64,000 bases of DNA. It comes from JAPOXR01 sp963662395 (GTDB lineage Bacteria; Pseudomonadota; Alphaproteobacteria; Rhodobacterales; Rhodobacteraceae). Location of the stretch: NCBI GenBank assembly GCA_963662395.1, contig OY759511.1:1054001-1118000 (forward strand), written 5' to 3'. Each line of letters begins with the position of its first letter. Position 1 is the first letter of the stretch. A program made the position numbers and the translations under genes. The notes below the pieces were generated by a model. It was not told the origin of the DNA and ran no database searches. It worked only from the letters and a program-made list of their open reading frames with translations. This document shows positions 54,491 to 62,305 of the stretch, one piece after another.

Positions 54491-55992
54491 AATGCCATCC
54501 CGTCAAGAGCCCGCACCGACATGCTTGCCTGTTCCACGTCGTCGAACGGGTGGATCACCCCGCCGACATCCTGCCCCGATTCATGTCCCTTGCCGGCAAT
54601 CAGCAGGACATCCCCCACCTCCAGCATGTCGGCACCCCTCAGGATCGCCTCGGCACGGTCCGGTATTTCGATCCCGGAAGGGCAGGCTGCCAGGATCGCC
54701 GCCCGAATGCCGGTCGGGTCCTCCCGGCGCGGATTGTCGTCGGTGACGATGGCGACATCGGCCAGCTCGGCAACAATCTGGCCCATTTGCTCCCGCTTGG
54801 CGGCGTCGCGCTCGCCGCCAGCTCCGAACACCACCACCATTCGCCCGAGAACATGCGGTCGCAGAGAGGAAATGACCGTTTGCAGGGCATGCGGCGTGTG
54901 GGCATAATCGACGAATATCTGTGCGCCATTTTTCCGGGCCGCGGCCAGTTCGAGTCGGCCTCTGACCGTTTGCAGGCCGTCCAGCACCGACATCACCTCG
55001 TCAACGTCCTCACCAGCCGCCGCCACCAGCGCTGCCGCGGTAAGAACATTCCGTGCCTGGAAACTCCCCGGCAGCGGCAGGCAGACACCGTACCGGCGAC
55101 CCTTCCAGCCGAATTTCAGGTCCTGGCCACCCTGGTGTGGTCTCTGCGACAGGATTTGCAGATCCGATTCCGGACCCCCCAGGGTTACCAGGCCACCGGC
55201 CCTGCGCGAGGCCAGTTCGGCCATCCGGCGACCCTCCCCGGTATCGGTCCAGATGACGGCCGTTCCCGATACCGGCAGGATTCGCGTGAACAGCATGGAC
55301 TTGGCGTCGAAATACTCCTCCATGTCCGCATGATAATCCAGGTGATCATGGGTGAGATTGGTGAAGGCGGCGGCGACAATTCCGACTCCGGCCAGACGAT
55401 GCTGTCTCAGCCCGTGCGACGAGGCCTCCAGCGCCAGATGGGTTACGCCGGCATCATGAAGCTCGGCCAGCCAGCCATGCAATGCAATCGGGTCCGGCGT
55501 GGTGTGCGGCAACGATGCCGACAATCCACCCTCGATGCCGATTGTTCCTAGAGATGCCGAGTTCCGGCCAAGCAACTCCCAGATCTGCCTGCACATGCCG
55601 GCAACGGAGGACTTGCCGTTGGTGCCGGTCACGGCAACTGCCACTTCCGGTGCCCGGTCAAACCATTCTGCGGCCAGCATGGCCAGGCAGGGCCGGGGAT
55701 CATCGACCGTGATGATCCTGATCCTGCCGGCACCGTCAGCCGCCCGGACCTTCTCCGTCCCTGGCCGGTCGGTCAGGATTGCCGCTGCCCCTCTGGCGAT
55801 CGCCTCTTCCGAAAACGCGGCTCCGTGAACATTGAGGCCGGGAAGGGCGGCGAAGAGGTTGCCGGGCGCTACCTCGTGACTCGATATACAGAGCCCGGTG
55901 ATGCGCAGCCCCCGGTCATGTCCTGCCGCCAGACCGAGTTCACCCAGGGTCTTGCCGGCGGAACTGGCGCTGTGGTGAACTGCTCCCGTCAT
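54487..55992 (-). CDS. murE: UDP-MurNAc-tripeptide synthetase, meso-diaminopimelate-adding
   Basis: A 501-residue Mur ligase adding meso-diaminopimelate. The ATP loop is VTGTNGKSSVAGMCRQIW (GTNGKSS at about 123-129). Also visible are GTIGIEG, TTPDPIALHGWLAEL, LEASSHGLRQHRL, FTNLTHDHLDYHADMEEYF, and VDYAHTPHALQTVI. The substrate motif DNPRREDP indicates DAP rather than lysine. The start is read at ATG 55992; a TTG at 56001 directly after the ftsI stop is the alternative. It overlaps murF by 4 bases downstream. Confidence 0.95.
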   Translation of the reverse strand: MTGAVHHSASSAGKTLGELGLAAGHDRGLRITGLCISSHEVAPGNLFAALPGLNVHGAAFSEEAIARGAAAILTDRPGTEKVRAADGAGRIRIITVDDPRPCLAMLAAEWFDRAPEVAVAVTGTNGKSSVAGMCRQIWELLGRNSASLGTIGIEGGLSASLPHTTPDPIALHGWLAELHDAGVTHLALEASSHGLRQHRLAGVGIVAAAFTNLTHDHLDYHADMEEYFDAKSMLFTRILPVSGTAVIWTDTGEGRRMAELASRRAGGLVTLGGPESDLQILSQRPHQGGQDLKFGWKGRRYGVCLPLPGSFQARNVLTAAALVAAAGEDVDEVMSVLDGLQTVRGRLELAAARKNGAQIFVDYAHTPHALQTVISSLRPHVLGRMVVVFGAGGERDAAKREQMGQIVAELADVAIVTDDNPRREDPTGIRAAILAACPSGIEIPDRAEAILRGADMLEVGDVLLIAGKGHESGQDVGGVIHPFDDVEQASMSVRALDGMAL

Positions 55993-56001
55993 CGGCCGCA
56001 A

Positions 56002-57747
56002 TCAATTCCGGTCGGAGATGGACAGTCCGGCTGTGACTGTTTGCGAAGGATGAAGCAGCAACGACGCAGTCGAAGATATGATTTCTGCCGCCACCGGAAC
56101 TGCCGTGTTCCCCGCCGACCGCTCCCATTTCGACCCATCATTCGAATTCGGCTCGTCGAGAGACAGGATCAGCACGTATTTCGGCGCCTCGGTCGGGAAC
56201 ACCGCGGCGAATGTCGCCAGCACCCGGTCATCATGATAGCCGCCCTTCGGGTTCGGCTTGTCCGCGGTGCCGGTCTTCCCGCCCACCGCGATGTCCGGCA
56301 GGTTGGCCTTTGATGCCGTGCCGCGCTGGACCACCTGCCGCATGATGTCCGTGATCTGCCGGGATGTGCGGGGCGAGATGACCCGCTCGCAGGGTAGCCT
56401 GTGGCTGGCAGGACTGATTGTCGGCACCACCCTGCATCCGCCATTTGAAATCGTCGCATAGGCTGCCGCCAGGTGAACGGCGCTGACCGCGAGCCCGTGA
56501 CCGTAGGAAATCGTCGCCACCGAGTGATGGCTCCATCGATCCGGGAGCATCGGTTTCACGATGCTTGACTCGGCAAGTTCCAGCGGGCTGCGGTCAAGGA
56601 ATCCGAGGGACTGCATGAACTCCTGCTGCCTGGCCTTGCCGATCATCAAGGCGAGCCTGGCTGCGGCAGGATTCGAACTCTTGACGATTGTGTCCTCGAC
56701 CGTGAGGGGCTCCTCCCGGCCATAATGGCTGCGTATGGTCGTCCGGTCGTTGATCCTGACCGGAGTCGTCTCGATGGGGGTTTCCGGATGTACCAGCCCC
56801 AGATCCAGTGCCTGGGCGGCCGCAAACACCTTGAATACCGAACCGAATTCGAAAATCCCCTGGACCGGAATGTTGAACAGTGGATTGCCCTTCGCCCGGA
56901 CATACTGCGACCTCCTGTTCGGATCAAAATCCGGATGGCTTGCCAGCGAGACGATCTCCCCGGTCCGCACATCCATCAACACCGCGCTTCCTGCCTTGGC
57001 CCGGTAGAGGCTGACACCGGCGGCAAGCTTCTGTTCGACAATGGACTGAACCCGGTGATCGATCGACAGCATCAGTTGATTCGACCCGGACTCCATGTCC
57101 CTGAGCAATGAATCGAGGCCCAGTTCGACTCCGGCCACACCGGCGATTTCAGCCGCGCGAACGCTCTCCCGGCTGAATTTCGTCCCCCCCAGGACGTGCG
57201 ATGCCAGGGTGCCCTTGGGATAGATCCGAAGCTGCCGCTGCCCGAAATGCATGCCAGCCAACCCGGTATTGACGACCGCCCTCTCCTGGCTCGGCGAGAC
57301 CTGCCGCTTGATCCAGGCAAATTTTCGATCGGGGTCCAGCTTGCGTTCGAGTTGTTCGACGTTCAGTTCGGGGAAAATTTCCGGCAGGCGTTCAAGCGCG
57401 TGGATGGCTCCCTCGGTCGACAATTCCCTGGGGTGCACATACAGCGAGGAAGTCGGCGTGTTGGTCGCAAGGATCGTTCCCCGCCGGTCAACAATATCGA
57501 TCCGGTCTCCCGAAATCGCCGAAGCCGGACCATGCTCGACGATGCCGTCATGCGGCCCGGTCATGGCCACTACTGCCAGCCTGGAAGACAAGAGGACGAA
57601 AGCCAGCCCCAGCATGATGGCGCTGAAACGGATCCGGGTGCGGCTGCGGCGCCAACTCTGGCTCCTGCCGCGGGTCCGGACATGCAGTCTTGCCCTGCGG
57701 CGGCGGGATCTTCGCCTGAACCCGGAGCCGATATCGGCCATGCTCAT
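56002..57747 (-). CDS. ftsI: Peptidoglycan D,D-transpeptidase FtsI (PBP3)
   Basis: A 581-residue class B penicillin-binding protein that cross-links septal peptidoglycan with FtsW. A very basic cytoplasmic N-terminus (RRRSRRRRARLHVRTRGRSQ) precedes the membrane anchor (about 43-63). The pedal domain follows, and the transpeptidase domain carries Ser303-Val-Phe-Lys306 in FEFGSVFKVF, SSN (357-359) and KTG in VGGKTGTADKP. The basic tail is longer than usual. The ATG at 57747 overlaps the ftsL stop by 4 bases. It lies directly before murE. Confidence 0.95.
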   Translation of the reverse strand: MSMADIGSGFRRRSRRRRARLHVRTRGRSQSWRRSRTRIRFSAIMLGLAFVLLSSRLAVVAMTGPHDGIVEHGPASAISGDRIDIVDRRGTILATNTPTSSLYVHPRELSTEGAIHALERLPEIFPELNVEQLERKLDPDRKFAWIKRQVSPSQERAVVNTGLAGMHFGQRQLRIYPKGTLASHVLGGTKFSRESVRAAEIAGVAGVELGLDSLLRDMESGSNQLMLSIDHRVQSIVEQKLAAGVSLYRAKAGSAVLMDVRTGEIVSLASHPDFDPNRRSQYVRAKGNPLFNIPVQGIFEFGSVFKVFAAAQALDLGLVHPETPIETTPVRINDRTTIRSHYGREEPLTVEDTIVKSSNPAAARLALMIGKARQQEFMQSLGFLDRSPLELAESSIVKPMLPDRWSHHSVATISYGHGLAVSAVHLAAAYATISNGGCRVVPTISPASHRLPCERVISPRTSRQITDIMRQVVQRGTASKANLPDIAVGGKTGTADKPNPKGGYHDDRVLATFAAVFPTEAPKYVLILSLDEPNSNDGSKWERSAGNTAVPVAAEIISSTASLLLHPSQTVTAGLSISDRN

Positions 57748-58103
57748 CGGTCAGCCCGAATTGCGACCGGGGCCGCAAGCAGCAAACCGGTCTCGGAATC
57801 CAGGGCCGGGACCGACCGGTCCCGAAACGGAACCGTTGAAATGTCACGGATACGCGCCAGCGTTACACTCGACAGCTTCAACTCCTCGAAATGCAGTTCC
57901 ACGAGCCTGTTGAGACGCTCCGGCTGGTTCAAGACTTCCCATTCGTCCCGGAGAACATCCAGCCTCTTCCGGCTGCTGGTGATCTTCGCCTCGAGTCCGT
58001 TCACCCTTTCGGTGATTTCCCTGGTCATGCTGTGCTCGTTGTACGACCAGAAGGCCGACAGCACGGCAATGGCCAACGGAAACAGCAGCGCCAGGATTCG
58101 CAT
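57744..58103 (-). CDS. ftsL: Cell division protein FtsL
   Basis: A 119-residue small bitopic protein of the FtsQLB complex. It has an N-terminal membrane helix (LALLFPLAIAVLSAFWSYNE), then a leucine-zipper-like coiled coil (REITERVNGLEAKITSSRKR, LDVLRDEWEVLNQPERLNRL) with the conserved LRDEWEVLNQPERL pattern of alphaproteobacterial FtsL. The periplasmic tail contains the VELHFEELKLSSVTLARI segment. Position between rsmH and ftsI, with 1-base and 4-base overlaps respectively, is standard and supports the call. Confidence 0.9.
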   Translation of the reverse strand: MRILALLFPLAIAVLSAFWSYNEHSMTREITERVNGLEAKITSSRKRLDVLRDEWEVLNQPERLNRLVELHFEELKLSSVTLARIRDISTVPFRDRSVPALDSETGLLLAAPVAIRADR

Positions 58104-59080
58104 CAGCCTTGACCCCGCTTGGCAAGGACGGGAACACCAAGCATTTCCCGCCCACTGTGCACGGCTGGCTCGTCAGTCCGCTCGGCGGCCCTCAACCTGG
58201 CAGAGCGGGAGCGGGGATTGGCCGCGACCTCACCGGCATTCGGCCCGCGCCATCCGCCTGCCATCGGCTTGAATCTCGGCCCCGGAGCCTGTTCCCGTGG
58301 CCGGTAGCGGCTGCCGGATGTCCGGTTGCCGCCCACGAACCGTTTCACGATCCGGTCCTCGAGCGAATGAAACGAGATCACCACGAGCTTGCCGCCCCTG
58401 GGCAGCAGCCTCTCGGCTGCATTCAACCCCGTCACGAGCTGGCCGAGTTCGTCATTGACCGCGATCCTGAGCGCCTGGAAACACCGTGTTGCCGGATGCA
58501 GACGAACTCCCCGCCGTGGCGGCAGGCTGCTGGCGATCAGATCCGCCAACTCGCCGGTGGTCGAAATCGATCCCCGGCGCCGGCGTTCGATGACGGCCCG
58601 GGCAATTCGCCTGGAATGCCTCTCCTGCCCGAACAGGTAGAAAATCTCGGCAATCCGTTCCTCGGATTCCTGGTTGACAATATCGGCGGCACTGCGGCCA
58701 TTCCTGCTCATCCGCATGTCCAACGGACCATCCCGCACGAAGGAGAAGCCGCGGTCCGGATTGTCCAGCTGCATCGACGAGACACCGAGATCAAACACGA
58801 TGCCCTCGATCGGGGCCACGGAATCAACCTCGCCCAGCTCGCCCAGGTCACCGAACCTGGCACATACCGGGGTAAAGCGGCAGGATTCACGCAGGCCGGT
58901 GGCAAGGGCCAACTCCAGCGCATCCGGGTCGCAATCGATTCCGACAACCCGCCGTGCACCGGCGTCAATCAGGGCCCGCGAGCAACCGCCTGCTCCCAAG
59001 GTACAATCGACCCAGGTGCCCTCTACGGGATTCGCGATCTCGATTACGGTATCGAGCATGACCGGTTCATGGCCGTTCAT
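58103..59080 (-). CDS. rsmH: 16S rRNA (cytosine(1402)-N4)-methyltransferase RsmH (MraW)
   Basis: A 325-residue SAM-dependent methyltransferase for N4-methylation of C1402 in 16S rRNA. Features are HEPVMLDTVIEIANP, VDCTLGAGGCSRALIDAG, the SAM-binding VVGIDCDPDALELAL, IEGIVFDLGVSSMQLDNPDR, GFSFVRDGPLDMRM, TRCFQALRIAVNDELGQL and LVVISFHSLEDRIVKRF. These are in the correct order and the length is normal. mraZ ends 36 bases upstream on the same strand and ftsL begins at its last base. Confidence 0.96.
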   Translation of the reverse strand: MNGHEPVMLDTVIEIANPVEGTWVDCTLGAGGCSRALIDAGARRVVGIDCDPDALELALATGLRESCRFTPVCARFGDLGELGEVDSVAPIEGIVFDLGVSSMQLDNPDRGFSFVRDGPLDMRMSRNGRSAADIVNQESEERIAEIFYLFGQERHSRRIARAVIERRRRGSISTTGELADLIASSLPPRRGVRLHPATRCFQALRIAVNDELGQLVTGLNAAERLLPRGGKLVVISFHSLEDRIVKRFVGGNRTSGSRYRPREQAPGPRFKPMAGGWRGPNAGEVAANPRSRSARLRAAERTDEPAVHSGREMLGVPVLAKRGQG

Positions 59081-59116
59081 CTTCCCATGCCAACCTCTGC
59101 CCGGGCCCGGTCGCCC

Positions 59117-59614
59117 CTACTGGGCGTCTTCGAGGAGTGACATTGGATCCAGGGCCGCCTCGCCGTCATGGAACAGGCTCTCGAGATTGCTTCGGTGCTG
59201 TTCATATGCTTCGAGTCCCCAGATCTCGAAGGAATCGCCTGTTCCGGCAAAACAGACCTGATCAGCACGACCCACCTTGTCCCGCAGGGTCATGGACATC
59301 AGCAACCGACCGGTGGGGTCGAGCTGGACACGAACCGACCGTGTCTGGAAATAGTGCTGGAGAAACTGCCGCTCCCTGGAGGATCGAGGCAGTTCCGAAA
59401 TCTGGCTGTCGATATTGCCGATGACAAGTTCGGTATAGCATTTCAGGCAACCAAGCCGCTGATCACCATAGACGATCGTGAATCTCGGATAGTTGCCGTC
59501 CTTGAATTCCGGATCGCCGAGGGCGATGATCTGTCGAAATTCTGCCGGGATCGAGACTCGTCCCTTCTGATCGACCTTGTGCAGGCTCTCGCCTCTGAAT
59601 GCGGGATCGAACAC
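59117..59614 (-). CDS. mraZ: Transcriptional regulator MraZ
   Basis: A 165-residue double AbrB-like DNA-binding protein that regulates its own dcw promoter in several bacteria. The first AbrB half reads HKVDQKGRVSIPAEFRQIIA and the second VQLDPTGRLLMSMTLRDKVG followed by FEIWGLEAYEQ, which is diagnostic. I choose the GTG at 59614 because AGAGGG lies seven bases upstream and the start (FDPAFRGESL) fits the family; a GTG at 59635 is also in frame. The promoter region upstream (59615-60067) contains a perfect inverted repeat. I could not find the TGGG-type direct repeats expected for MraZ boxes. Confidence 0.92.
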   Translation of the reverse strand: MFDPAFRGESLHKVDQKGRVSIPAEFRQIIALGDPEFKDGNYPRFTIVYGDQRLGCLKCYTELVIGNIDSQISELPRSSRERQFLQHYFQTRSVRVQLDPTGRLLMSMTLRDKVGRADQVCFAGTGDSFEIWGLEAYEQHRSNLESLFHDGEAALDPMSLLEDAQ

Positions 59615-60067
59615 GCAATACCCTCTGCCTGACACCGGACCAGTGGAACCCGGGAAGGTTCCTGGCCGCCCAGGTCGGTGTGGAAGGGGGGAGGAGACAC
59701 TCGACTCTGAAGGCGGCCAAGAAGTGCGACTGCACGGTTACCCTTACTGCTAGTCTGGTGACCTGACTGTACTTTGACTGCCTCACAACCCATGTCACCA
59801 GGAACCGTTGGGATATCATGGCTTATTGTGGGTTTCCACGGGTTTTGCAGATTTTTTTTGGGGAATTGCTCCCCCTTGGCAATCTGTGGCACCTGTGCCA
59901 CAGATTATCAATTACTTGACGATCCAGCAAAGCAACCTACCATATATTGCATTCACTCGCCCGGATCTCCAGGCAATTCCTGACATTCTTCCTTGCAGGA
60001 GGTTTGGTGTGATTCGGGATTTTGCCCCACGAACTCGGCAAGGGCAGCCGAACCGAATCGGTCGCAG
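59615..60067. promoter_or_regulatory. Upstream region of the dcw cluster
   Basis: These 453 bases between mrp and mraZ should hold the main dcw promoter, read leftward. They contain a T8 run (59852-59859 on the plus strand), a GGGGA/TCCCC mini-hairpin (59860-59874) with no T-run on its 3' side in either direction, and a perfect 12+12 inverted repeat (59881-59906). No coding sequence was recognised. A definite -35/-10 pair could not be named. Confidence 0.5.
59881..59906. promoter_or_regulatory. Perfect 12+12 bp inverted repeat, possible operator
   Basis: AATCTGTGGCAC (59881-59892) is followed by a 2-base spacer and its exact reverse complement GTGCCACAGATT (59895-59906). The tiny spacer makes an RNA hairpin less likely than a binding site for a dimeric regulator. 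It lies about 270 bases before the mraZ start and about 160 bases beyond the mrp stop. The bound protein is unknown. Confidence 0.6.
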
Positions 60068-61129
60068 TCAGGACAGGATGTCGGCAATCGAGCCGAAAAT
60101 GCTGCCGATCGGCCCCTCGCGCAGCGCAACAGGCTCCCCCGAATCACCCGACTCCCTGATGGCGACATCGATCGGCAGCGCCGCAAGAAACGGAATGTCC
60201 AGCTCCCGAGCCACCTGGCGAGCTCCCCCGGAGCCAAACAGGTCGATTCGCCCCGAACAGTGCGGACAATCCAGGAATGACATGTTTTCGATCAGGCCGA
60301 GGACCGGTGCTTCGAGCTTCCTGAACATTGCAATTGCCCGCCTTGCGTCCATCAATGCCACGTCCTGTGGAGTGCAGACGATGACCGCTCCGTGGATGTT
60401 GAACCGCTGACACAGGGTGAGTTGCACATCCCCGGTGCCGGGAGGCAGATCGACGATCAGCACGTCCAGCTCTCCCCACTCCACCTGCTGCAGCATCTGC
60501 TGAAGCGCGCCCATCAACATCGGCCCCCGCCAAATGATCGCCTCGTCGCTTGGCAGCAGCAAACCGATCGACATCATGGCAACGCCATGCACGACGAGCG
60601 GCCGGATAACGGTGCCATCAGGAGAGTCCGGACGCCGGCTTGTCCCCATCATTGTCGGAAGGGATGGTCCGTGGATGTCGGCATCCAGCAAGCCGATCCG
60701 CTTTCCCTGTCGGGACAGTGCTATTGCCAGGTTCGAGGCAATTGTCGATTTGCCGACGCCCCCCTTGCCGGATGCCACGGCAATGATCTTCCCGACACCG
60801 GGCAGCGCGGCCACCGAGGACCCCGGCGAGGGGTGACGGCCAATCCGCAGGTTCGGTGGCGGGGTGCGGTCAGGCGTCTCCGCCGGCTGATGGGATGTCA
60901 GCACGGCCGACACCCGGTCGACGCCATCAAGTTGCTCGACAACCTGCCTGGCCGCTTCCCTGACAGGCTCCATGCCGGGCCCCTGCCCGGCCTCGACCTC
61001 CAGGACAAAACTGACCGCCCCGTCGCTGATGGTCACTGCCCGGACCATTCCCAGCGAAACGATGTCATCGCCGCCGGGCAGCGTTACCCGCCGAAGCTCT
61101 TCCAGTATGCTGTCCCTGGTGACTGGCAA
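60068..61129 (-). CDS. mrp: Iron-sulfur cluster carrier protein, Mrp/NBP35 ATPase family (ApbC)
   Basis: A 353-residue P-loop ATPase that binds and transfers iron-sulfur clusters. The N-terminal 85 residues form a MIP18/DUF59-like domain (RDSILEELRRVTLPGGDDIV, SLGMVRAVTISDGAVSFVLE). The ATPase has the deviant Walker A SGKGGVGKSTIASNLAIAL, the switch DADIHGPSLPTMMG, VDLPPGTGDVQLTL and the cluster-binding Cys pair in FLDCPHCSG. All features are complete. The start appears to be TTG at 61129 with GAGAGA upstream, because the open frame beyond it lacks family features. mraZ lies downstream on the same strand after 453 bases. Confidence 0.9.
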   Translation of the reverse strand: MPVTRDSILEELRRVTLPGGDDIVSLGMVRAVTISDGAVSFVLEVEAGQGPGMEPVREAARQVVEQLDGVDRVSAVLTSHQPAETPDRTPPPNLRIGRHPSPGSSVAALPGVGKIIAVASGKGGVGKSTIASNLAIALSRQGKRIGLLDADIHGPSLPTMMGTSRRPDSPDGTVIRPLVVHGVAMMSIGLLLPSDEAIIWRGPMLMGALQQMLQQVEWGELDVLIVDLPPGTGDVQLTLCQRFNIHGAVIVCTPQDVALMDARRAIAMFRKLEAPVLGLIENMSFLDCPHCSGRIDLFGSGGARQVARELDIPFLAALPIDVAIRESGDSGEPVALREGPIGSIFGSIADILS

Positions 61130-61489
61130 TTGATCTCTCTCTCTGCGGATGACCGATCGACCCGGCTGGCCGGAGTTGCAACGACGAGCAATAGCGCAGC
61201 GGCGGCCAGAGTCCAGTTCACACCGGCGCCTGACGAAGGAAAATGTCAAGGCACGGCTGCACCCGCGCTTCCCTGCAGATTTGACCATGGCAAGCTGCCG
61301 GCAGCACCGGACACAGGCCCCTTCCCCGTTCAGGTTGTCTCCGAGGACATCCGGACGACCGGGCCGGCATTCACCTGCAGGCCGGTCATTGGAAGGATGC
61401 CCGCGCCTGCATCATCGACCCGATGACAAATCGCCGACCTCGGCCCCGGGTGCATCCCGATCAGTTTGGCGCGCCTGGCGCAGGCAGGA

Positions 61490-62300
61490 GCAGGCTGACC
61501 CTGGTGTCGGAGGGTCACACCGCAATGCAGGCCGGTGCCCGGCGCCGGATGGCGGCAGCCGGCATGCGACCGGTGCTGGTCCGGACACCAGGGGTCGGCT
61601 TCGGGCTCGATGCCTGGGCCGATGGATTGTGGAGCCGGACCAGCCCGGATGGGACAGACGAACTGGCCGCGCTCGAAGGCTCCCGGGGCCGTGATGTCGC
61701 CCCATAACCTTCACCTCACGCGCCGGCCTCGGCCCTCGCCGTGATGACGGCGACGCCGAGAGCGGTCTCGGCTGGCAGGACAAGGGTGCCGGACTGTCGG
61801 TGGCACTGGATGGACGCAGGATCCTTGCCCATGACGATGATGAATTCAAAAGCTGGAGCCTGTCGGCCAGCCTGACCCATGATCCGGACCCCGGGAGCAG
61901 GCGGGAATTCTCGGCGCGGCTGGGTCATGGCCTTGCCCGGCAGGTGTCCGGCTCCGGGGGCGGCTGGCAGAGCGGGATGGTCTACGGTACCTCCCGCGGC
62001 GGCATGGTCAGCTGGTATCTGGAACTGACCGGCGAGGAGAAGGTCACCGACGCACGAATTGGCTACCGCATTGAACCGGACTTGCATGAAGGAAGGGGCG
62101 TGTGCCTCGATCCGTGGAGCGAGCCCGGTATCGACGAAGCTGGTGAGCAGGCGGTCGGGTGGGGCCGACCTTGCCGTTCCAGTGACAGGTTCCGGAATTG
62201 GCCGGAGGGCCGCCGTGTCCTGAACGTAGCGGATACCGGAATTCCGGGGCAGGAGGAATCACCGGCATCGGCCATGAGCAGAGCTTGCCGGTTGCCCGGC
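61490..62300 (+). pseudogene. Decayed autotransporter beta-barrel
   Basis: Remains of an autotransporter barrel can be read in two frames. Frame one (about 61490-61707) gives SRLTLVSEGHTAMQ, MAAAGMRPVLVRTPGVGFGL, then DAWADGLWSRTSPDGTDELA before a stop. Frame two resumes near 61710 with RAGLGPRRDDGDAESGLGWQ, GAGLSVALDGRRILAHDDDE, FKSWSLSASLTHDPDPGS, and closing barrel-like strands (ARIGYRIEPDLHEGRG, SSDRFRNWPEGRRVLNVADT). The RxDGGDAE-G-G and LxVxLxGRxLLAHxD patterns are typical of alphaproteobacterial barrels. The signal peptide and passenger are missing and the terminal Phe motif is not recognisable. It ends next to the uvrD stop on the other strand. It is a fragment, not a gene likely to be expressed. 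Confidence 0.7.
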
Positions 62301-62305
62301 GGCAA

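Noticed and set aside
59860..59874. GGGGA/TCCCC hairpin next to a T8 run as a terminator
   Set aside because: The T-run is on the 5' side of the hairpin for the plus strand and becomes an A-run after it on the minus strand, so it does not form a Rho-independent terminator in either direction.
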